Source: Chryseobacterium capnotolerans
GTDB lineage: Bacteria > Bacteroidota > Bacteroidia > Flavobacteriales > Weeksellaceae
Direction: 5' to 3'
Assembly: GCF_021278965.1 (NCBI RefSeq)
Contig: NZ_CP065589.1
Coordinates: forward strand, 1,431,001 to 1,495,000
DNA: 64,000 nucleotides
Positions within the stretch are counted from its first letter, which is position 1; the number at the start of each line of letters is the position of its first letter. The position numbers and the translations under genes are program-made. The notes beneath the pieces are model-generated. The model saw nothing but the letters and a program-made list of their open reading frames with translations. It did not search any database and was not told the origin of the DNA. Shown piece by piece: positions 1 through 9,400 of this stretch.

Positions 1-66
1 CTGAATAATGTAGAAGTTGCAGGATTATTATCAAAATGGTTGAAAGAGAAAGGGTTGGATAAGTAA
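1..66 (+). CDS. C-terminal end of an unidentified protein (partial)
   Basis: Frame 1 is open from the window edge to a TAA at 64-66 and gives the last 21 residues, ending in KGLDK. The stretch is lysine/leucine-rich and probably a terminal helix. Too little is present to name a family. It lies 78 bases upstream of the exported flavodoxin gene on the same strand, so it may belong to the same operon. Confidence 0.5.
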   Translation: MNNVEVAGLLSKWLKEKGLDK

Positions 67-144
67 TATTGGTTGCATTATCCGTAATCTGTCTACCGAT
101 TTTAAACTGCTATTTTCTGAACTTTGTTAAATAATAATTGATAT

Positions 145-775
145 ATGAAAAAGTTGAAAAATTATAGTGTATGGTTTTGTGCAGTACTTCTACTATTATC
201 ATCTTGCTCAAGAGCTCAGATATCAATGTCTGAAGAAAAGGAAATGCCAAAAGACAAAAATATACTGATTGTCTATGTATCACGAACAAAAAATACAAAA
301 ACAATTGCCGGCATCATTCATCAAAATATCGGTGGAACCTTAGTTGAGCTGGAATTGCAGAATCCTTATCCCGAAGATTACAAAGCAATTGTAGATCAGG
401 TGGCGAAAGAAAATGAAACCAATTTTTTACCTCCACTTAAAACAAATATTGACAATATTGACAAATATGACGTGATCTTCTTGGGATTTCCAACTTGGGG
501 AATGCAGTTGCCTCCCCCCCATGAAAAGTTTTTTAAGCCAAAATAATTTTAAAGGAAAAACAATTGTCCCTTTTAATACCAATGCTGGCTACGGTATTGG
601 AAACAGTTTTGACACCGTGAAAAAGCTAAGTCCTGACAGCAGAATATTAGAAGGCTTTACCATAAAAGGAGGAGTTGAACGGGATGGTATTCTGTTCGTA
701 ATGGAAGGAAAGAAGAAAATTGAAGCAGAAAAGAAAGTGAAAGAATGGTTTACAAGAATCGGAATGTCTAAATAA
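145..775 (+). CDS. Exported flavodoxin-like lipoprotein (frameshifted at a C7 run)
   Basis: Flavodoxin-fold protein, expected to bind FMN and carry electrons. The N-terminus has a hydrophobic signal with lipobox LSSC, so it should be a lipoprotein outside the cytoplasm, unusual for flavodoxins. The phosphate-binding loop VSRTKNTKT follows at about residue 50, and later motifs FLGFPTWGMQLPPP and NTNAGYGIG fit the flavin-binding side. The frame breaks at the seven C's at 514-520; six C's join the two halves into one 209-residue protein. I read this as one extra base in the sequence, though a phase-variable tract is possible. It is first of a same-strand run with the CMD, hydrolase and cupin genes. 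Confidence 0.8.
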
Positions 776-806
776 AGCAGTTGAATTAATCTTTAAAAGT
801 AAAATA

Positions 807-1547
807 ATGAAACAATTGAAGTATTTTATTCTAATCGTCCAAATAATAAGTGTTTCACTTTTTACAACCAATATGAAAGCACAACAATTGACAACACAGA
901 GCAATCATTTAAGTGAAAAAGATAAAAGTACCATTGCCATTTCCTCATTTACAGCACAAGGTAAATTAAAGGAATTAAAAGGGAGCTTAAATTCCGGTCT
1001 TGATTCCGGTCTGACTATTAATGAAATAAAAGAAATTTTGGTACATACTTATGCTTATTGTGGTTTTCCGAGAAGCATAAGAGGTTTACAGACTTTTATG
1101 GAAGTTCTTGATGAAAGAAAGGCAAAAGGTATTAATGATGTTGTTGGAAAAGAAGCTTCTATTGTTGATAGTGAAAACAACAAGTATGAACGTGGAAAGA
1201 AAATTCTTGGTCAACTTACCCAAGCAAAGCAACCTGACAAACTTTCAGGCTATTCAGCATTTGCACCGACAATAGATACATTTCTAAAGGAACATCTGTT
1301 TGCGGATATTTTTGATAGGGATGTTTTGACTTATGCACAAAGAGAATTGGTGACAATTTCTGTAATCAGTGCAATTGGTGATGCTGAACCAATGTTGCAA
1401 TCTCATTTAGGCATCTCATTAAACGTCGGATGGTCACCACAGCAGTTGAATGAATTTGTTACTGTTATCAGCCCTACTATTAATAAAGAAAAATCAAATG
1501 CAGCCAAAATAGTTTTGGATCAGGTTTTAAAAAATAGACCTAAATAA
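807..1547 (+). CDS. Secreted carboxymuconolactone decarboxylase (CMD) family protein
   Basis: 246 residues with an N-terminal signal peptide ending near MKAQ. It contains two CMD/AhpD-like helical domains: the first around residues 45-105 (EIKEILVHTYAYCGF), the second around 165-235 (RELVTISVISAIGD). AhpD-type members use a CxxC pair; here the first domain keeps one Cys and the second none, so classical thiol peroxidase-coupled chemistry is doubtful. It follows the flavodoxin gene by 31 bases and precedes the hydrolase gene by 18, so an operon is likely. Family is clear; substrate is not. Confidence 0.82.
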   Translation: MKQLKYFILIVQIISVSLFTTNMKAQQLTTQSNHLSEKDKSTIAISSFTAQGKLKELKGSLNSGLDSGLTINEIKEILVHTYAYCGFPRSIRGLQTFMEVLDERKAKGINDVVGKEASIVDSENNKYERGKKILGQLTQAKQPDKLSGYSAFAPTIDTFLKEHLFADIFDRDVLTYAQRELVTISVISAIGDAEPMLQSHLGISLNVGWSPQQLNEFVTVISPTINKEKSNAAKIVLDQVLKNRPK

Positions 1548-1565
1548 ATGGGCAAATATTGAAAT

Positions 1566-2666
1566 ATGAAAAAGATAATAATGTCAATGACTGCATTAAT
1601 TGTTTTAGCAGCAAGCTTTAATATTAATGCACAAACAAAAAATAATACTCAAACCAAAAAACCAAAAATGGAAAAAATTGAAGTAATCCAACATAATAAT
1701 CCATTCGGACTGGTTTATGATGATGCGATCACAGAAAATGTATCAGGAAAAGTGAATATCCATCCGGTAAAATATAAATTGAATGGAATTGATATTGCAG
1801 CCAATGTTTACACCCCTGCCAATTATGATCCTTCAAAAAAATATGCAGCAATCACTGTTGCACATCCAAATGGAGGTGTTAAGGAACAGACAGCAGGTCT
1901 TTATGCACAGCGTTTGGCGGAAGCTGGTTATATCACAATTGCTGCGGATGCATCTTATCAGGGAGCAAGTGGGGGAGAACCTCGTCACACCGATAAACCT
2001 GTTTACAGAACAGAAGATATTCACGGAATGGCAGATTTTATTTCCCAATATCCCGGAGTTGATACCAATCGAATCGGTGCATTCGGTATCTGCGGTGGTG
2101 GAGGATATACCTTGAAGGCCACTCAATCTGATAAAAGATTTAAAGCGGTTGCTGCTTTAAGTATGTTTAACTCTGGTGAAGTACGAAAAAACGGATTTCA
2201 GAATGTGGGATTAAATACGATTCAGGAACGTTTAAAACAAGCTTCTGATGCAAGAGCACAGGAAGCTGCGGGTGGTGAAATTCTTTATTCCGGTGTGGCG
2301 AGCATTACCGATGAAGAAATTGAAAAAATTACGACTGACCTTTATCGCGAAGGATACATTTATTATTACAGAACCAATGCACATCCCAATTCAACATTTT
2401 TATATCCGACCAGTAATTTATTGGATTTAATGACCTGGGATGCCGCCGAAGATATGGATCTGATCAATCAGCCTCTATTAATGATGGCAGGTAGCAAAGC
2501 AGATACGAAATATATGACAGAGGAAGCGTTTCCAAAAGCCATAAATGCAAAGGAAAAAGAATTATTCATTATCAATGGTGCGACACATATCCAAACGTAT
2601 TGGAGACCTGAATATGTAGAAAAAGCAGTGAAAAAACTGACTGAATTTTTCGGAAAAAATCTATAA
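1566..2666 (+). CDS. Secreted alpha/beta hydrolase (dienelactone hydrolase / YcjY type)
   Basis: 366 residues, with a signal peptide ending near FNINAQ. The alpha/beta-hydrolase core shows an oxyanion-side HPNGG, then GGEPRH and the nucleophile region GICGGGGYT. That elbow has Cys where most hydrolases have Ser, as in dienelactone hydrolases. The acid/His part is near MAGSKADT and NGATHIQTY. Homologues act on ester or lactone substrates, but the substrate here is unknown. It sits 18 bases after the CMD gene in the same exported cluster. Confidence 0.82.
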   Translation: MKKIIMSMTALIVLAASFNINAQTKNNTQTKKPKMEKIEVIQHNNPFGLVYDDAITENVSGKVNIHPVKYKLNGIDIAANVYTPANYDPSKKYAAITVAHPNGGVKEQTAGLYAQRLAEAGYITIAADASYQGASGGEPRHTDKPVYRTEDIHGMADFISQYPGVDTNRIGAFGICGGGGYTLKATQSDKRFKAVAALSMFNSGEVRKNGFQNVGLNTIQERLKQASDARAQEAAGGEILYSGVASITDEEIEKITTDLYREGYIYYYRTNAHPNSTFLYPTSNLLDLMTWDAAEDMDLINQPLLMMAGSKADTKYMTEEAFPKAINAKEKELFIINGATHIQTYWRPEYVEKAVKKLTEFFGKNL

Positions 2667-2751
2667 AAGCTGAAAGTTTTAATATTAAGTGTGTCAAGGC
2701 AAATTATAACAAGCCTTCTTTTATTAAAGAATTAAGATTAAATATTTAAAT

Positions 2752-3213
2752 ATGAAACAAATAGTTACATTACTTTTATCAATATTAATTGTATCAAGCT
2801 GTTGTAGTAAATCCACATTGGAAAGAACAAGGACTAATATTTTTCCTAAGGGGGAAAAAGTAACCAATAACAATTTTACAGGCAACGTTTGGCTGCAAAT
2901 GCTGGGACAGGACGAACAGACACTTAATACGGGTGTGGGTAATGTAACTTTTGAACCCGGAGCGAGAACTAAATGGCATCTTCATCCCGGTGGACAAATT
3001 ATTCTTGTAACTGATGGGGTAGGATATTATCAGGAAAAAGGACAGCCGAAAAAGATTTTACATAAAGGAGATGTTATCAAATGCCCTGCAAATGTTGAGC
3101 ATTGGCACGGTGCAAGTAAGGATTCGCATTTCGTTCAGATTGCAGTCACTGATAATAAGAAAGGTTCGGTAATATGGCTACAACCAGTGACAGATGAAGA
3201 GTATTATAAATAA
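2752..3213 (+). CDS. Cupin-domain lipoprotein
   Basis: 153 residues with a lipobox-type signal (VSSCCSK). A single cupin barrel follows: motif 1 has TKWHLHPGGQIILV with the metal-binding His pair and a Gln in place of the common Glu, and motif 2 has CPANVEHWHGA. Such small cupins are often annotated near CMD proteins; the metal and reaction are unknown. It lies 85 bases after the hydrolase gene and ends the exported cluster. Confidence 0.85.
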   Translation: MKQIVTLLLSILIVSSCCSKSTLERTRTNIFPKGEKVTNNNFTGNVWLQMLGQDEQTLNTGVGNVTFEPGARTKWHLHPGGQIILVTDGVGYYQEKGQPKKILHKGDVIKCPANVEHWHGASKDSHFVQIAVTDNKKGSVIWLQPVTDEEYYK

Positions 3214-3300
3214 TGAAGGTGAAGAAGATTATTAAATTTTAAGAAATTTTTATCTCTTATATATTTAGAAATAATGTACTATCCAATGGGATAAAACAAC

Positions 3301-3326
3301 GGCGCCACTTGTCTTTAAGTGGCGCC
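3301..3326 (-). terminator. GC-rich hairpin, probable minus-strand terminator
   Basis: Perfect 10-bp stem: GGCGCCACTT at 3301-3310 pairs with AAGTGGCGCC at 3317-3326, around a 6-base loop. On the minus strand it is followed by GTTGTTTT. It resembles hairpins at 11150, 14875 and 21711, the last being the terminator of tRNA-Arg. No intact gene ends here; the DinB remnant lies just upstream on the minus strand. Confidence 0.6.
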
Positions 3327-3498
3327 ATTGGGCTTTTGGTGATTTAAAATCCATGATATAATGTGAAGGCTGCCATTCACCGTGATTGTCTTTTTTGATA
3401 GATAAAGGCCTTTTGCATTGTATTTTTATAGATAAGCATCTGCTCATCTGCTGACATAAAAGAATTGAATTCATAGCCTTTACTATTGATACTGTGAC

Positions 3499-3669
3499 TC
3501 AATAATACTGGTTGAGATTTCCAATCAAATGCAGACAGAGGTTGCCTGCGGAATTGCTGATATTTTTCTCTGTTTTCCACATATTGGCTTCATATTGATA
3601 AGCTTCTATTTCAGATTGTAATCTGTTCAAATCACGGGTGAAAAGAGACCTTAGGCTTTCTATTATCAT
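3499..3669 (-). pseudogene. DinB-family protein, N-terminal fragment
   Basis: The minus strand from ATG 3669 encodes about 56 residues beginning MIIESLRSLFTRDLNRLQ and containing NLCLHLIGNLNQYY before TGA at 3501-3499. This matches the start of the DinB proteins common in Bacteroidota, including the helix with the first metal-ligand His. The usual remaining ~100 residues are absent. Beyond the stop, a different frame stays open to about 3377 (NSFMSADEQMLIYKN) but does not look like DinB, so the gene seems truncated or rearranged rather than simply shifted. Confidence 0.6.
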
Positions 3670-3818
3670 GTTTTTTTAGATGTTTTTATTGAAAATTATT
3701 TTTCTCGGGATGCCTTCAATGAGAATTCAATTCATAACTGATAGGTCCATCGGCTATATAAAATTAGCTGTTTTAATATTGAAATTATGATAAAATATTC
3801 CTTTATAGATTTTCAATT

Positions 3819-4529
3819 TTAATCCTGTTTTAAGATGGTATCTATTTGACTCTTAAATGATTTCCCAATGGGTATGGTATACTTGTCTATCAGTATCTGA
3901 TTTCCTTCTATGCTTTTGATATACTTTTGAACCACCATAAAAGATCTGTGTACCTGAATAAAATTGTCTGTTGGGATCAATTCATTGAGAGCTAATAAAT
4001 TTCCACGTATGGAGAGAATATCTTCTTTAAGCACAATCCTAATATAGTTTCCAGAAGCTTCTGCAAACAAAATATCATCAATATCTACTTGTATATGTTT
4101 GTTGTTTGTCCGTAGGAAAACTTTCTCTGGTTTTTCATTATGTTTTTCCTGTGGTGCTGTGGTAGGGATTTTAGATGTATTTATAAATGCTTTATTGATG
4201 GCTTTTAAAAAACGATCGAATGAAAAGGGTTTAAGCAGGTAATCTACAATATTCAGCTCATAGCCTTCTAATGCGTATTCTTTATAAGCAGTTGTTACTA
4301 TGACTTTGGGCTGATTGGGAAGGGTTTTCAGAAACTCGAATCCCTTTATTTTAGGCATATTAAGATCGAGAAAGATCAAATCAACAGTATGATCATTAAG
4401 GTATTCAATGGCTTCAATTGCATCGTAACAGTTCTGCATTAGCTGCATATTGGGTAATAATGAACAATACTTACTGATGATGTCATGGGCTACGTATTCA
4501 TCATCTACTATTATATATTTAATACTCAT
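3819..4529 (-). CDS. LytTR-family response regulator
   Basis: 236 residues. The N-terminal receiver domain (about 1-120) has acidic pocket DDE at 9-11, phosphoacceptor Asp55 in LIFLDLNMP and the conserved Lys in YLLKPF. A LytTR DNA-binding domain (about 135-235) follows, with the typical ASGNYIRI and FIQVHRSFMV segments. It should bind direct-repeat promoters when phosphorylated by the adjacent kinase. Its start overlaps the kinase stop by 4 bases, so the pair is translationally coupled. The pair is divergent from the ABC/M1-peptidase genes, its likely target. Confidence 0.93.
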   Translation of the reverse strand: MSIKYIIVDDEYVAHDIISKYCSLLPNMQLMQNCYDAIEAIEYLNDHTVDLIFLDLNMPKIKGFEFLKTLPNQPKVIVTTAYKEYALEGYELNIVDYLLKPFSFDRFLKAINKAFINTSKIPTTAPQEKHNEKPEKVFLRTNNKHIQVDIDDILFAEASGNYIRIVLKEDILSIRGNLLALNELIPTDNFIQVHRSFMVVQKYIKSIEGNQILIDKYTIPIGKSFKSQIDTILKQD

Positions 4530-5323
4530 AAGTTAAGTTTTAACTGGATCCCATAGATCCTGTCTGTATAATTGGGGGATATTCTCAATTTATATTTTTT
4601 CAAATAGACTAATTCTAACCGTTGCTTGAGATTTTGCAGTCCAATACCTGTTTGATCATCTATTTCCTCCGGATCAAAATTATTTTCAATTTCAAAGTCA
4701 ATATGCTGCTTGTTAGCCTTTAGTTGAATATGAACAAATGCATCTTTTCTCAGCTTTTCCACACCGTGCTTAAAAGCATTTTCTACCATAATGATGAATA
4801 GTAACGGCATTATTTTAATATTCCTGTCTTCCACATCTATATCAAAGCGAATATCAATGGCCTTATGATACCTCGTCCGATGTAAATTCATATAGTTTTC
4901 CAGATAGGTGATTTCTTCGGTTAATGTTACCCAGTCATTTTGTCCTTCATAGATACTGTAACGCATCATATCGGATAAGGTAAGGATCATCTGTTGGGCT
5001 TTGGCGGTATCTTGCTCTACCAGACCATATAAATTATTTAATGTATTGAAAAAAAAGTGAGGATTAACCTGGCTTTTCAGATGCATTAATTCTGCCTGCT
5101 TTTTTTCTTTTTTAAGTCTAAGAATGAGTTTGATCTGAACAATAATCCAGCGTAATACCCAGAGTGCCATAAAAGTAAAAAATAACAGACTGAAAACAAC
5201 AAATCCATCCTCATCTCCGAAAACATCGTTGAAAACCATAATTAAAATGGTTGTCACAGCGAAAAAGTAGGGTATCAGTCGTTGAGTTAATCGGTTATTG
5301 AATAGTTTTTTAAAAAAGGTCAT
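4526..5323 (-). CDS. LytS-type sensor histidine kinase
   Basis: 265 residues. Two membrane helices (about 15-35 and 42-65) are followed by the His_kinase domain: phosphoacceptor His89 in QVNPHFFFNTLNNL, then the ATPase N-box MVENAFKHGV and the glycine-rich TGIGLQNLKQRL. There is no large extracellular sensor, so the signal is probably read in the membrane. It forms an operon with the LytTR regulator. A TAnnTTTG box four bases upstream of the ATG suggests a nearly leaderless mRNA. Confidence 0.93.
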   Translation of the reverse strand: MTFFKKLFNNRLTQRLIPYFFAVTTILIMVFNDVFGDEDGFVVFSLLFFTFMALWVLRWIIVQIKLILRLKKEKKQAELMHLKSQVNPHFFFNTLNNLYGLVEQDTAKAQQMILTLSDMMRYSIYEGQNDWVTLTEEITYLENYMNLHRTRYHKAIDIRFDIDVEDRNIKIMPLLFIIMVENAFKHGVEKLRKDAFVHIQLKANKQHIDFEIENNFDPEEIDDQTGIGLQNLKQRLELVYLKKYKLRISPNYTDRIYGIQLKLNL

Positions 5324-5327
5324 ACCA

Positions 5328-5335
5328 CAAAACTA
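5328..5335 (-). promoter_or_regulatory. Candidate -7 element (TAGTTTTG) of the kinase/regulator operon
   Basis: On the minus strand this octamer fits TAnnTTTG, the Bacteroidota sigma-ABfr promoter box. Only four bases separate it from ATG 5323, so the transcript would start at or next to the start codon. No clear upstream TTTG box is seen at the usual spacing. Confidence 0.4.
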
Positions 5336-5500
5336 CCAAAAAATATCAAGCGACATATCATTGTTGTTATAGACATGTCTTTGGAAGTGACGAATGTATA
5401 TTTTATAGGTGCCAAGTGCTTTCGTAACCCTATACAGATCATCCGGACCTGTTCAGAAGTTATCTATCCCAGATCTTTTTTTAATCCTTTACCCTACCAT

Positions 5501-5508
5501 ACTTTTGG
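5501..5508 (+). promoter_or_regulatory. Candidate -7 element (TACTTTTG) of the ABC/M1-peptidase operon
   Basis: Fits TAnnTTTG and lies 18 bases before ATG 5527. The preceding T-rich stretch at 5476-5483 could serve as the upstream element. The ~200-bp divergent region would have to hold any LytTR operator. Confidence 0.4.
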
Positions 5509-5526
5509 ATCAAAAGAATAGTAATC

Positions 5527-6399
5527 ATGAACAACCTTATCATTTCAAATCTTTCTAAAACATACCAGAACGGAGTTAAAGCACTTCAAAATATTTCATT
5601 GCAGATCCCCAAAGGTATGTTTGGCCTCCTTGGGCCCAATGGAGCAGGTAAATCAACACTTATGCGTACAATAGCAACATTACAGGAAGCTGATCAGGGA
5701 GAGATTCACCTGGGAGACCTCAATATTAAAACACATCCGAATGAACTTCGAAAAGTGTTAGGTTATCTGCCACAGCAGTTTGGGGTATATCCGGCAATAT
5801 CCGCTGAGATGTTATTGAATCATTTGGCTGTGTTGAAGGGAATAATGAACCCAAAAGAACGTAAGGAAATTGTATGTGCACTGCTTTATAAAGTAAATCT
5901 ATATGAGGTACGGGCCCAGAAGCTTGGTGGGTTCTCAGGAGGAATGAAGCAGCGTTTTGGTATTGCACAAGCATTGCTGAATAATCCTAAGCTATTAATT
6001 GTAGATGAACCCACAGCAGGTTTAGATCCTGTAGAGCGGAACCGTTTTTATAACCTTCTTAGCGAAATAGGAGAGGAGACTATCGTGATTCTCTCCACCC
6101 ATATTGTGGAGGATGTAAAAGAATTATGCACTAGTATGGCAATCATTAATAAAGGTGAAGTGATGATTAAGGGAAACCCTATTCAGATTATAGACAGTCT
6201 TAAAGGGAGATTGTATGAGGCAACTATACACAAAAATCAATTGGAGCAATACAAAAAAGAATATCATGTCATTAGCGAACGCTTGTATTTGGGAAAGCAA
6301 CTTGTTCATGTGATGAGTGATGGTCATCCCGGCTCTTCTTTCAGGCCTATTGATGCCAATCTTGAAGATGTTTATATGTCTCAAATTTTTAATTCTTAA
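5527..6399 (+). CDS. ABC transporter ATP-binding protein
   Basis: 290 residues. Walker A GPNGAGKST lies at 36-44, the Q-loop region around LPQQFG, an ABC signature FSGGMKQR (Phe in place of the usual Leu), Walker B LLIVDEPTAGLDP and a switch His in STHIVEDV. The C-terminal ~70 residues are the extension usual for ABC-2 exporters. The permease fusion starts 12 bases downstream, so the two form one transporter. Homologous pairs in Bacteroidota sit beside LytTR systems; the exported substrate is not known. Confidence 0.93.
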   Translation: MNNLIISNLSKTYQNGVKALQNISLQIPKGMFGLLGPNGAGKSTLMRTIATLQEADQGEIHLGDLNIKTHPNELRKVLGYLPQQFGVYPAISAEMLLNHLAVLKGIMNPKERKEIVCALLYKVNLYEVRAQKLGGFSGGMKQRFGIAQALLNNPKLLIVDEPTAGLDPVERNRFYNLLSEIGEETIVILSTHIVEDVKELCTSMAIINKGEVMIKGNPIQIIDSLKGRLYEATIHKNQLEQYKKEYHVISERLYLGKQLVHVMSDGHPGSSFRPIDANLEDVYMSQIFNS

Positions 6400-6411
6400 T
6401 CTCAATACATT

Positions 6412-9400
6412 ATGCTATACGAGTTTTTTATATTCGAATTTAAATACAGACTGAAACGACCTGAAACATATGTATTCTTTCTGCTTCTACTTTTGTTTTC
6501 AGCAGTAGGCGTTGAATTTATATTTCAGGGAATAGATTTAGGATTAATGAAGAAGAATTCTCCACTTGTGATTGCTAAAACAATGGGTGCTATTGCGGGA
6601 TTGTCTATGGTTTTTGTATCTATGATTATGGGAGTTCCTGTACTGCGGGACTTTCAATACGATATTACTTCATTTATTTATGTTAATCCTGTTTCCAAAA
6701 AAAGTTACTTATTGGGACGGTTTTTAGGATCTTTTACTGTATTACTCTTTATTTTCAGTGGAGTGTTCTGGGGAATGGTTATCGGAGAATTTCTTCCTTG
6801 GAATGACCCGGATGAATTTCTACCTTTTCAATTCATCAATTATCTGCAGTCTTTTCTTTGGGTAGTCTTACCCAATGTATTTTTTGGTGCTTCCATGTTT
6901 TTTGTGACCGGTGCTCTCAGCAAAAACCTGATGGTTGTATATACCCAGGGAGTGGTCATTTTTGTTTTATTTATGATTACTAAAGGTATTACCAATGAAA
7001 CACTTCAGGCGTTACTTGATCCATTTTCTCTTACGACATTAACTAAAGTAAGTAAGGAATGGACGGTAACTGAAAGGAATTCATTATTGGTTCCTATGTC
7101 AGGAATTATGTTATTCAACAGGCTTTTATGGATAGGATCAGGTATTTTGATATTAGCGGTTGGTTACATTAGATTTAAGTTGATAGTCATAAATGAAAAG
7201 ACCTTCAATAAAAAAAAGAAACAAAAAGTTAAAATGCAGCCGGCTGCTTCCCCTGCTGTTATGCCTTCAGTTACACCTGTTTATCATATCAGGGCGAAGT
7301 TCCAACAATTATTTCTCAATTCATGGTTTCATAGCTTATCTATTTTGAAACTCATTTCCTTCTGGGCGATTATTATATGTTGCTTCCTTATTATTATTGT
7401 CAATTCAGTGAGTTTAGGAACCTCTCATGGGGTTGATAGCTATCCAGTCACATACCTTATTGTTGAAGAGCTGAGGGAGATGTCCATTTACTTCTTCATG
7501 ATTATTTTAGTTTTTTACTCCGGCGAAATGATGTGGAAAGAAAGAGATGTAAAACTTGATCAAATCTTCAATGCCACACCTTTCTCCGGCTTTGTAAATG
7601 TAAGCAGCAGATTTTTGGGATTACTGCTTATCTATGCCATTTTCATGATTTCACTTATTATTGCTGGTATCCTGTTTCAAACATTCAACGGTTACTATCG
7701 CTATGAATTAGACGTTTATTTTTTTGGGTTTTTTTTAGAAATATTTCCATTTCTGGTATTGTACACATCCGCAGCATTATTTTTTCAGGCGCTCACCGGA
7801 AACAAATTTGTGGGGATGCTTACCACTATTGTATTCGCTATTATAAACGTAGCTATTGGTATATTTGGTTTGGAACATGTATTAGTCAATTTTAGTGGAA
7901 ATTCGTTGGAAGCTTATTCAGATATGAATGGTTATGGACACTTTCTAGCGGGGTATCTCTGGGCAAAAATCTATTGGGTGTTGTTTGGGATGATGTTCCT
8001 GATTTTTGCCAGTATCTTGATGGTAAAGGGAGTTAAGATGGGACTTAGAAAACGATGGGTAAACGGGGTAACCCAAATTGGAAAACCTTTAGCAACATTT
8101 GGTATAATATGCTTAGTTTTTTTCGTTGGAACAGGAGGGTATATTTTCTACAACACGAATGTATTAAATGAATTCTGGACAAAGAATGAACAGAATAACT
8201 TTAGAGCTGGCTACGAAAAGTCACTGAAGCAGTTTGAATATATTCCACAGCCGAAAATTATAGATATTAATCTGAAAATTGATCTGTTCCCTTCGCAAAG
8301 GGCCTATGAAATTGCGGGTTATTATCTCGTTACCAATACCTCACCAATACCTATTCAGGAGATTCATGTACAAAAATTAATTGCATCAAATGTGGAATTG
8401 ACGGATGTGACCTTTGATCGTAAAGTAACAACAAATAATACCTATAAAAAATATCAGTATACTATTTACGAACTGAGCCGATCGTTAGCACCGGGTGATA
8501 CTCTAAAAATGAACTTCAAACAAACCTTGAAACCTAAAGGCTTTGAAAATAAAAATTCCGATTTCGAAGTGATCTATAATGGAACTTTCTTTGACAATGC
8601 AGTGTTACCTGGTTTTGGTTATCGGAACAAATATGAACTGCAGGATGAGGATGGTCGAAAAGAACTTGGACTGATTCCACGACTACAAAAAAACAAGCGT
8701 GATGATGTAAAAGAATTAACGAATGCAAGAAACGGAAGTGACTCGGATGGAGCTACTCTTGAAATAATACTAAGTACGGAAGCTCCACAAACTGCACTGA
8801 CTTCAGGTGATTTGGTAGCTAAATGGAGCAAGCATGGTCGCAACTATTTCCATTATAAAACCAATCAGCCAATTATCAATTTTTATCCTGTTGTTTCAGC
8901 CAATTATGAAATGATGAAGAATACTTATGCTCTGTTTGGCAATGCTCCAAACGGGTTTGTTGATTTAGAAATTTATTATCATAAAGGACACGAATACAAT
9001 CTCCATCGAATGATGGAATCCATGAAAATGTCTTTGGATTATTACAGCACCCATTTCAGCCCATATCCATACAAACAGCTTCGTATTGTGGAGTTTCCAA
9101 GGTATCGCACATTTGCCCAGTCTTTTCCGGGGATTATCCCTTTTTCTGAGGCTATTGGCTTTATGATGAATATTAAGGATGAAAAAGATGTTGACATGGC
9201 ATTTTATATTACTGCACATGAAGTGGCACACCAATGGTGGGGATTGCAACTAGAGGCAGCTAATGTACAAGGACAAAAGATGATTTTGGAAACGCTGGCT
9301 CAATATTCTGCCATGATGGTTTTTAAGAAAAAATACCCGGATAAAAAAGTTCAGCAATTTCTGAAACTCCAAAGAGATGCTTATCGTGAAGGCCTATTAA

